Source: a virus
Direction: 5' to 3' (one strand)
Length of the DNA: 26,496 nt
Virus record (IMG/VR): IMGVR_UViG_3300046477_000113
Location: 1-26,496 of that record
Shown: piece after piece, positions 21,537 through 26,496 of the stretch
Numbering within the stretch: position 1 is the stretch's first letter
Layout of the letters: every line of letters begins with the position of its first letter
Translations under genes and position numbers: made by a program
Notes under the pieces: model-generated
The model's database searches: none
Told to the model about the DNA's origin: nothing
Seen by the model: the letters and a program-made list of their open reading frames with translations, nothing else

Positions 21537-21741
21537 CGGATGGGATCCCTCAGGCACCTACTCAGGGCCACTCCAGATGACAAGCGGCTGGGCCGGGTAT
21601 CCGATCACGGACTGGAACACCGTCCCGATCTCGGAGGTGTACGCCGACGCGGAGGCCCAGTACCGGGCCAGCGGCTATTCGGTGGCGTGGCTCGAGGGGC
21701 AGTGGCCGAACACGTCACCGCCCTGCTTGGCCTACCGCTGA
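21364..21741 (+). CDS. Lysozyme/transglycosylase-like domain protein, start uncertain
   Basis: The C-terminal 80 residues form an actinobacterial transglycosylase-like domain: HYALWNCVHGGEGNGWDPSG with a candidate catalytic Glu, YSGPLQMTSGWAGYP, and a final AEAQYRASGYSVAWLEGQ then WPNTSPPCL. These are typical for SLT/RPF-like wall hydrolases. The start is unclear. ATG 21364 is used here. The frame continues open upstream to before 21190 with a membrane-like stretch (WTLTAVTVLATTSTIALTA) but no ATG, GTG or TTG in front of it. TTG 21415 with an AGGAGAGCGGAG-type site is another choice. A Ser/Thr/Pro linker precedes the domain. It could act in DNA entry or wall remodelling. Confidence 0.6.
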   Translation: MAASRRMAAEARRAESRLTATPSTSVSASTPTTSDAVSQPPSSSHYALWNCVHGGEGNGWDPSGTYSGPLQMTSGWAGYPITDWNTVPISEVYADAEAQYRASGYSVAWLEGQWPNTSPPCLAYR

Positions 21742-21760
21742 CGGGGCCGGCGAGGATCTG

Positions 21761-22801
21761 GTGACCCCGTTCGTCGCTGATGGCGATTTCACCTTGCATG
21801 TAGGCGACGCGCTCGAGGTGCTCCAGGCGCTGCCGGATGAGTCGGTGCATTGTGTGGTGACGTCGCCGCCGTACTGGGGGCTCAGGGATTATGGGACGGG
21901 TTCGTGGGCTGGCGGTGACCCCGCCTGCGATCACCTACGTCAGTCGGATGTGTCACGCCAGAGCAGCACACTCGTCGGCTCGACAGACACCCAGGGCGGG
22001 ACGATCGCATGGAAGAACTCCTGCGGCAAGTGTGGCGCGACCAGGACAGACCAACAACTCGGACTCGAACCCACACCCGACGCCTACATCACGCGCATGG
22101 TCCAGGTGTTCCGCGAGGTGCGGCGGGTGTTGAGGCGGGATGGGACGTGCTGGCTAAACATCGGGGACTCGTTCGGTGAGAAGCAGATGCAAGGCATCCC
22201 GTGGCGGCTTGCGTTCGCCCTCCAAGCCGACGGCTGGTTCCTGAGATCCGACATCATCTGGGCGAAACCGAACCCGATGCCGGAGAGCGTGACGGACAGG
22301 CCGACCAAGAGCCACGAGTATGTGTTCCTGTTGACGCGCGAGGCGCGCTATTTCTATGACGCCGACGCGATCAGGGAACCTGCGGAATACGGCTACTGCC
22401 CAACGACGAATGGTGACGCTTGGCAAAGCATCGGCGCCAGCGATCGCAATCCTCTGCGCGGTGGAAAGACGGTAAAGCTAGGGGATGGCACGGGTGGCCG
22501 TAACGCTCGTTCCGTCTGGGCGATCGCCACCCAACCCTACGCCGAAGCACACTTCGCCACGTTCCCGGAGGAGCTGCCGCGCAGGTGTATCGCTGCGGGA
22601 TGCGCTGAGGATGGCGTCGTCCTCGACCCGTTCATGGGCAGCGGCACCGTCGCCCTCGTCGCCCGCAGACTCGGCCGCAAAAGCATCGGCATCGAGTTGA
22701 ATCCTGAGTACGCGGAGCTCTGCGCGCGCAGGTTGCAGCAACAGTCGCTGTTCGCGTGCGTTGTTGACGAGTCCGCCGGCATGAAAGACACCGTTGGCTA
22801 G
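21761..22801 (+). CDS. DNA methyltransferase, SPPY class (N4-cytosine or N6-adenine)
   Basis: A 346-residue beta-class DNA methyltransferase. Motif IV is TSPPYWG with S35-P-P-Y38, and the SAM site (motif I) is DPFMGSGT beginning at D289, in the order typical of this class. An insert between them carries C56-x-H58 and C88-x2-C91, a probable zinc finger. Motifs WLNIGDSF, WRLAFALQADGWFLRSDIIW and KSHEYVFLLT match phage and restriction-linked methylases. SPPY favours N4-cytosine, but N6-adenine enzymes also carry it. Start is GTG 21761. No restriction partner is next to it, so self-protection is likely. Its stop overlaps a TTG-started nuclease gene. Confidence 0.88.
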   Translation: MTPFVADGDFTLHVGDALEVLQALPDESVHCVVTSPPYWGLRDYGTGSWAGGDPACDHLRQSDVSRQSSTLVGSTDTQGGTIAWKNSCGKCGATRTDQQLGLEPTPDAYITRMVQVFREVRRVLRRDGTCWLNIGDSFGEKQMQGIPWRLAFALQADGWFLRSDIIWAKPNPMPESVTDRPTKSHEYVFLLTREARYFYDADAIREPAEYGYCPTTNGDAWQSIGASDRNPLRGGKTVKLGDGTGGRNARSVWAIATQPYAEAHFATFPEELPRRCIAAGCAEDGVVLDPFMGSGTVALVARRLGRKSIGIELNPEYAELCARRLQQQSLFACVVDESAGMKDTVG

Positions 22802-23093
22802 AGGCATCCAGCGCGAACGGCAACTCCGCCATAGCCTCGAGGCCGACGATTGGGTCGTCATCCGCGCCGCAGGCAGTCTCGGCTGCGCCGATCTTGTCGC
22901 GTTGAAGGACGGCAAGACGCCGATGATGATCGAGGTGAAATCGACTGCGCGTGGCCCGTACGCTGCGTTTCCTCCTGCGAAGCGCGCCGACTTGAAGCAG
23001 ACCGCGATGTGGGCCGGCGCCGACGCGTGGCTGGTGCACTGGCCGCCCCGCGGCAAAGCCACCTGGATCCCGGCGGTGAACTGGCCGGCATGA
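22794..23093 (+). CDS. PD-(D/E)XK nuclease, Holliday-junction-resolvase-like
   Basis: A 99-residue protein with all expected catalytic positions: E8 in the first helix, D33 in GSLGCADLVAL, and E47-V-K49 in MMIEVKST. This order is typical of small Hjc-like or VRR-type nucleases that resolve recombination or replication branches. The start is TTG 22794, overlapping the methyltransferase stop by 8 bases. No ATG or GTG start lies upstream of the E8 helix inside this frame. It fits with the Rad52-like gene and the ATPase as part of recombination and replication. Exact substrate is unknown. Confidence 0.78.
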   Translation: MARGIQRERQLRHSLEADDWVVIRAAGSLGCADLVALKDGKTPMMIEVKSTARGPYAAFPPAKRADLKQTAMWAGADAWLVHWPPRGKATWIPAVNWPA

Positions 23094-24025
23094 CCGAATC
23101 CATCGTCTATTTCGTCCGCAATCCCGAGAATGACCATGTGCGAATCGGCTCAGACAGTAAGGGACTTGGCGGACGCGCCCGCGCGCACAGCCAATATGGC
23201 TTCGATGAGCTGCTGGCCGCATTACCAGGAGACGATGAGGACGAGAAACTAATCCATGAGTTCTTCTGCAACGATCTCGTTCCCAACCGTAAATCAGTGT
23301 ATCGCGGTGAACGAATATATGACTATGTGACTTGGCTAGTGGCGCGTGCCTACGCCGTTCCTAGCCTCGCAGATGTATCCAAACTTCCACGATTGCCCTG
23401 GGCTGTATGGGCACCCGCAGAATATCGGGCCGATGAGATCTACGAAGGGCAGCTATCAATCATCGCGGCGCTTCCGCCGCCAGAGCGGGTGGCTGCTACC
23501 CATAAGCTCGCATATCTCAGTTCGGAGAGCGACGAGTGGAATACACCACCTCTGATCTTGGACGCAGCCAGAGAAGTGTTCGGCGGAACAATCGATACGG
23601 ATCCTGCATCCAACTTTGAGGCCCAGAAGTTCGTGCAGGCGAGTGTCTGGTATTCCAAGGCGCAGAATGGTCTCCGAACGGATTTGCCCTGGAGCGGATC
23701 GGTATGGATGAATCCTCCCTATGGGATAGGCGATACTTCGGCCGGTCCATTCGTGCGGCGCCTTCTCAGCGAACTCAGGTCAGGCAACGTGCGGGAGGCC
23801 ATCACGAATCTGAACGTATCCAGCACAACGACCAACTGGTTCTCGCCCATCTGGAATATCGCCGCGCTACATCTCATATACCAGGGACGTCCGGACTATT
23901 GGCGCGCTGGGGATGAAGGAGCGAGTGGTCCAAACAAGGGTACGATCTTCTCGTATTTCGGTGACAGCGAGGATCGGTTCGTGCAAATATTTGGCCCTAT
24001 GGGTCATTTGTTGAGGGTTACATGA
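23090..24025 (+). CDS. Fusion of GIY-YIG-like (T5orf172) domain and Dam methyltransferase
   Basis: A 311-residue protein. Residues 5 to about 85 resemble the T5orf172/GIY-YIG-like domain: IVYFVRNPENDHVRIGS, an Arg in GGRARAHS, and an acidic EDEKLIHEFF helix. Residues about 145-311 are a phage Dam (N6-adenine) methyltransferase with SDEWNTPPLILDAAREVFGG, SAM motif DPASN from D171, and catalytic MNPPYG (N208-P-P-Y211). The late WFSPIWNIAALHLIYQGRPD and SGPNKGTIFSYFG match the family. The gene is lower in GC than its neighbours, suggesting recent transfer. It starts by ATGA overlap with the nuclease gene. Methyl transfer is well supported; nuclease activity of the N-terminus is uncertain. Confidence 0.82.
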   Translation: MTESIVYFVRNPENDHVRIGSDSKGLGGRARAHSQYGFDELLAALPGDDEDEKLIHEFFCNDLVPNRKSVYRGERIYDYVTWLVARAYAVPSLADVSKLPRLPWAVWAPAEYRADEIYEGQLSIIAALPPPERVAATHKLAYLSSESDEWNTPPLILDAAREVFGGTIDTDPASNFEAQKFVQASVWYSKAQNGLRTDLPWSGSVWMNPPYGIGDTSAGPFVRRLLSELRSGNVREAITNLNVSSTTTNWFSPIWNIAALHLIYQGRPDYWRAGDEGASGPNKGTIFSYFGDSEDRFVQIFGPMGHLLRVT

Positions 24026-24222
24026 TCCGCGCTCTCTGTCCCGTCTGCCATCGCGAACAACCAATCAGATGGGTTGAATGGTCGCCAGAGGGCCAGGAAT
24101 GGCGCATAGAGGCGCATCGGCGCGCCACCCGCAACAACAACGAACGCCACCGCGACTGGTTCAACCCCGGGATGCCATGCGAAGGCTCAGGCATGTTGGC
24201 ACACAAACCGAGGGTGGCTTAG
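24022..24222 (+). CDS. Small zinc-knuckle-like protein
   Basis: A 66-residue protein with C6-x2-C9 at the start, then a strand with Trp residues, a basic His/Arg region and a final PCEGSG turn. This CPxC...H...CxGSG layout is common in short phage proteins of unknown role and fits a single zinc site. It overlaps the Dam fusion gene stop (ATGA). GC content returns to the high level of the rest of the window here. Confidence 0.6.
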   Translation: MIRALCPVCHREQPIRWVEWSPEGQEWRIEAHRRATRNNNERHRDWFNPGMPCEGSGMLAHKPRVA

Positions 24223-24245
24223 ACTCCCACCTCCATGACTGGCCC

Positions 24246-24443
24246 TTGAGCAGCCTAGAGGAGCGGTGGCCGCACCCCGCCCGTGTCGGTGTCGCCATGC
24301 GCCTCGCAAAGGACGTCGGCACCTGTTGCGAGCTCCTCGAGGGCGCTCCTGTGGATCCTGACCGGATCGACCACAAGCAGCTCCGGTGGGCGAAACAACG
24401 GCTACTCGTCCGCCTCGACCTCCACGCGATCGACCTCCTATGA
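24246..24443 (+). CDS. Hypothetical helical protein before the ATPase gene
   Basis: A 65-residue product if TTG 24246 is used. An internal ATG (24297) gives a shorter 48-residue form, and the frame also extends upstream over the previous gene. It is helical and charged with two adjacent Cys (VGTCCELLEGAPVDPDRID) and a basic end (KQLRWAKQRLLVRLD). The stop overlaps the ATPase ATG (ATGA), supporting translation. No family recognised. The start is the main uncertainty. Confidence 0.5.
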   Translation: MSSLEERWPHPARVGVAMRLAKDVGTCCELLEGAPVDPDRIDHKQLRWAKQRLLVRLDLHAIDLL

Positions 24444-25681
24444 CATACGCAGACATCCACGAGCTCGCCGCCGGCATCGAAGCAGCCGACGAAGCACAAC
24501 TCCACGAACTCGAGGACGCCGAACTCGATGCCTACACGACCAACAGCAACGGCACCGAACCCGCAACCGAGTGGCAACCCCTCACCGTCAGCACCTTCCT
24601 CGAACTGCCAGAACCAGCAGGCGCCGAGCTACTCGGGCCACTCGTCCTGCGCGGCGGCAGAACCATCATCGGCGGCGACTCAGGCCACGGCAAAACCACG
24701 CTCGCCTTTGCAATCACAGCAGCCATCCTCAACGGAACCGAACTACTCGGACAAGGCGGCGCAGGCGAAGGCCCAGCCCTGATCATCGACCTCGAGCAAG
24801 GAATCAAATCGATCAAGCGCGGCATCCGGGAAGCTGAGCTCGGCGACACCGACAGCCACATCCTCAACCTCCCAGATGGGCTCGCACTCGACCAGGACGT
24901 CTGTCAGCTAAGCGAACTCGAGAACGTGATCGCTGCGCTACGCCCGGTTGTGGTCGTTCTCGACCCTTACTACAAAGCCCATCGCGGAGACGCCAACGAA
25001 GAACGCGGCGTCACCGACCTGATGCGAAATCTCGACCGTCTCCGAACCGACTACGGCTTCGCGCTCATCCTGCCCGCTCACGTCCGCAAAGAACAACAAA
25101 CCGGCGGACCACGCAAACTCAGCCTCGCCGACATCGCCGGCAGCGGAGCAATCAGCCGCGGCGCCGAAATCGTCCTCGCCATCGAACGCCTCAGCCACGG
25201 CGAAGCCCGACTTCGCTACCTCAAAGACCGCGAAGGTGACCTCCCAATCGGCGACCACCTCGACCTCACCTACACAAAGACTGACGGCTTCCAAGTCAAA
25301 GAACGAGAAACAAGCCTCTCAATCGAACAACGAATTCTCGCCGTATCAGACAGCGGATGGCTCATCGCGGCCGAATGGGCACGCGAACTCGAACTCAACG
25401 ACCAAGAGACCAGAAGCGTCCTCAAACGACTCGCCGCCGCCGACAAAATCTCGTGCGAAACCGGACCCCCAGGCCGAAAACACAACGCCGTCTGCTACTC
25501 AACCTCTGCTCGTCTAACAATTCCAGCCGACCACAGCCGACCAAGCCGAGCAGAGTGGGATGCGACCTGCTCGGCTGCTCTTCCAGCCTCTTCTATAGGA
25601 AGAGCAGACAGAGCCGAGCAGCACACGCCCGATCCTGCTGCCCAGCCAAGCTGGCAGAGCAACGACGACATCCCGTTCTGA
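24440..25681 (+). CDS. RecA-fold ATPase/helicase (AAA_25, RepA-like) with SSB-like tail
   Basis: A 413-residue protein. Residues 60-280 form a RecA-like ATPase: Walker A GGDSGHGKTT (G78-T87, with K85), ALIIDLEQG strand, Walker B VVVVLDPYY with D175, and LPAHVRKEQ sensor region, typical of RepA-type hexameric helicases and phage AAA_25 proteins. Residues about 295-355 look like a winged helix. The last 60 residues are low complexity and end PSWQSNDDIPF, matching the acidic tip of bacterial SSB (DDIPF). It is the best candidate for the replicative helicase or an origin protein. No primase or polymerase gene is seen near it. Confidence 0.78.
   Translation: MTYADIHELAAGIEAADEAQLHELEDAELDAYTTNSNGTEPATEWQPLTVSTFLELPEPAGAELLGPLVLRGGRTIIGGDSGHGKTTLAFAITAAILNGTELLGQGGAGEGPALIIDLEQGIKSIKRGIREAELGDTDSHILNLPDGLALDQDVCQLSELENVIAALRPVVVVLDPYYKAHRGDANEERGVTDLMRNLDRLRTDYGFALILPAHVRKEQQTGGPRKLSLADIAGSGAISRGAEIVLAIERLSHGEARLRYLKDREGDLPIGDHLDLTYTKTDGFQVKERETSLSIEQRILAVSDSGWLIAAEWARELELNDQETRSVLKRLAAADKISCETGPPGRKHNAVCYSTSARLTIPADHSRPSRAEWDATCSAALPASSIGRADRAEQHTPDPAAQPSWQSNDDIPF
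25525..25621. repeat. Iteron-like cluster and inverted repeat in the ATPase gene end
   Basis: The 10-mer AGCCGAGCAG occurs at 25544-25553 and 25612-25621 and inverted (CTGCTCGGCT) at 25567-25576. Variants AGCCGACCAC (25525-25534) and AGCCGACCAA (25535-25544) precede it. A 10-bp exact pair CTGCTCTTCC / GGAAGAGCAG (25575-25584 with 25598-25607) adds a hairpin. It lies in sequence coding for a disordered tail. Confidence 0.6.
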
Positions 25682-25692
25682 AAGGAGCCGCA

Positions 25693-25878
25693 ATGAACAA
25701 CTTCACCACCCTGGGAGCCACAGAGGCGTACCTCCGCCACGAAATCGATCTCGCAACCGTCATAAAGGCCGCCGAAGACGAAGGCGAGCTCGGCGACCGC
25801 GCGATCACGAACCTGCTCTTATTCGACATCGCGCTCACGCTCGACATCATCGCGAGCGCTGCAACTCCCGACGCCTAA
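25693..25878 (+). CDS. Small acidic helical protein
   Basis: A 61-residue protein. ATG 25693 has AAAGGAG (25681-25687) 5 bases upstream. It is predicted helical throughout (TEAYLRHEIDLATVIKAAED, then TNLLLFDIALTLDIIASA) and acidic. The stop directly abuts the ATG at 25879. No recognised family. Confidence 0.58.
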   Translation: MNNFTTLGATEAYLRHEIDLATVIKAAEDEGELGDRAITNLLLFDIALTLDIIASAATPDA

Positions 25879-26091
25879 ATGCCTAACTTCCCTCGAGGCC
25901 ACTGGGCCATCAAAACCAACGCCCACAACGCCAACCTCATCGCAACCCTCAGCCGGCAAACCGTCAACACCACACCAGGCCGCATCACCTGGATCCTCAC
26001 CGCCAGCGACACCATCACACTCAGAGGAATCCCCGCCATCGGCCGCGGCGTCGAAGGCGCCATCAACCACACCCGACCCGACCAAACCTAA
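25879..26091 (+). CDS. Hypothetical protein, Asn/Thr/Arg-rich
   Basis: A 70-residue protein whose ATG follows the previous TAA without a gap. It has a probable beta-rich centre (PGRITWILTASDTITLRG) and polar ends. Codon use is extremely C/A-rich, like the surrounding kilobase. Coding is supported by packing, but no function is known. Confidence 0.5.
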   Translation: MPNFPRGHWAIKTNAHNANLIATLSRQTVNTTPGRITWILTASDTITLRGIPAIGRGVEGAINHTRPDQT

Positions 26092-26289
26092 ATCCCAAAC
26101 AACCCACCCCATCACAGCCAATCCCGAATCTCCAACACACCCGCCGATTCTCATGGCATACTCCCCACGGAGCCGAAGACCACACCGGCCACACGATCGC
26201 CTGGTTAGGCACACCCCCTAGGCGCTAGCCATCACCACACAGCCGCCGAAAGGCGGCTTCTCAATGACCACACATAGCACCACCACACC
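26092..26289. other. Intergenic C/A-rich gap with one hairpin
   Basis: This 198-base gap is the largest in the window. It is rich in C and A and poor in G and T. It holds a GAAA-loop hairpin at 26241-26258. A CATACT box (26157-26162) preceded by TGG is only a weak -10-like match with no good -35. No convincing gene was seen. Confidence 0.5.
26241..26258 (+). terminator. Hairpin with GAAA tetraloop
   Basis: AGCCGCC (26241-26247) pairs exactly with GGCGGCT (26252-26258) around a stable GAAA loop. It is followed by TCTC rather than a T-run, so termination may be partial. It lies 150 bases after the last gene of the preceding block. Confidence 0.55.
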
Positions 26290-26478
26290 ATGACCACGAT
26301 CGCCAAACGCGTAGCCGCCTACACCACCAGCCCACAGCAGCAAGCATGGAAAGAATATTTAGACGCCACCCACTCGTCACACCCACTCAGCTACGACGAA
26401 GTCGAGGCATGGGCCTGGCGACGACTACAGACCGAACTCAAACGCTTGAGGATTGACGGGGGGTGTCGTCAAATCTGA
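26290..26478 (+). CDS. Small hypothetical protein at right end
   Basis: A 62-residue protein starting at ATG 26290 without a visible ribosome site. It is helical and polar with several Trp and Arg (SPQQQAWKEYLDATHS, then EVEAWAWRRLQTELKRLRID). The stop lies inside an inverted repeat (26464-26483). It follows a hairpin, so it may start a new unit that continues past the window. No function assigned. Confidence 0.5.
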   Translation: MTTIAKRVAAYTTSPQQQAWKEYLDATHSSHPLSYDEVEAWAWRRLQTELKRLRIDGGCRQI

Positions 26479-26483
26479 CGACA
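26464..26483. repeat. 8-bp perfect inverted repeat near the right edge
   Basis: TGTCGTCA (26464-26471) and TGACGACA (26476-26483) are exact reverse complements with a 4-base loop (AATC). It overlaps the last stop codon. It could be a regulator site or a weak terminator. Confidence 0.55.
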
Positions 26484-26496
26484 GACGATGCTTCAC

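Noticed and set aside
24235-24249. Four-codon leader peptide (ATG ACT GGC CCT TGA)
   Set aside because: Too short, no ribosome site, no attenuator-like hairpin recognised after it.
26153-26221. 22-codon frame in the right intergenic gap
   Set aside because: No ribosome site, Arg/His/Pro-rich composition typical of chance frames in this sequence.
26453-26496. TTGACG as a -35 box of a promoter at the right edge
   Set aside because: No acceptable -10 box at 15-19 bases downstream before the window ends.
1-26496. Integrase, immunity repressor, tRNA genes, retron or diversity-generating reverse transcriptase
   Set aside because: I looked for their usual motifs and saw none. The RHH protein could be a regulator but is not a typical phage repressor.

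Overview
The window reads as most of a small, high-GC, tailed double-stranded DNA phage (a siphovirus with an HK97-type head), or a prophage or metagenomic contig of one. The evidence is an almost unbroken rightward run of about 50 genes in head-to-tail-to-lysis-to-DNA-metabolism order, with ATGA or TAATG stop/start overlaps nearly everywhere. Most genes are GC-rich at the third codon position. GTG and TTG starts, a leaderless-type promoter and the protein families seen point to an actinobacterial host, but the host genus cannot be read from the sequence. No integrase, repressor, tRNA or rRNA gene was found, and no convincing gene lies on the minus strand.

Layout. 1-1.7 kb: HNH endonuclease and large terminase, a pairing typical of cos-packaging phages. 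1.7-3.8 kb: small proteins, a hexapeptide-repeat acyltransferase and a glycosyltransferase. 3.8-8.9 kb: head module with portal, prohead protease, major capsid protein, a second glycosyltransferase and the head-tail connector. 8.9-15.9 kb: an unusual histidine-heptad protein, then tail terminator, major tail protein, a gp10-like protein, a tail assembly chaperone with a readable -1 frameshift site, tape measure, a LamG-containing minor tail protein and a second tail protein. 15.9-17.2 kb: lysis module with an amidase endolysin and three small membrane proteins. It is followed by a staphylococcal-nuclease-like protein.

At 17.55 kb a sigma70-like promoter sits so close to the next ATG that the transcript should be leaderless. 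It opens the second half: a ribbon-helix-helix protein, a series of tiny zinc-ribbon proteins, a Rad52-like putative annealing protein, small membrane proteins, a PPC-motif methylase-like protein, a lysozyme-like protein, an SPPY-class DNA methyltransferase, a PD-(D/E)XK nuclease, a GIY-YIG-like/Dam methyltransferase fusion on a lower-GC island, and a RecA-fold ATPase ending in an SSB-like tail. The last kilobase holds short unknown genes, an iteron-like repeat cluster, and hairpins.

How it fits together: the left half builds, possibly glycosylates, and releases the virion. The right half supplies replication and recombination functions and probably several layers of self-methylation. The points most worth a second look are the His-heptad protein, the sugar-modifying genes inside the head module, the GIY-YIG/Dam fusion, the SSB-like tail plus iteron cluster, the array of zinc-ribbon microproteins, and the strong strand-composition change from G/T-rich at the left to C/A-rich at the right.
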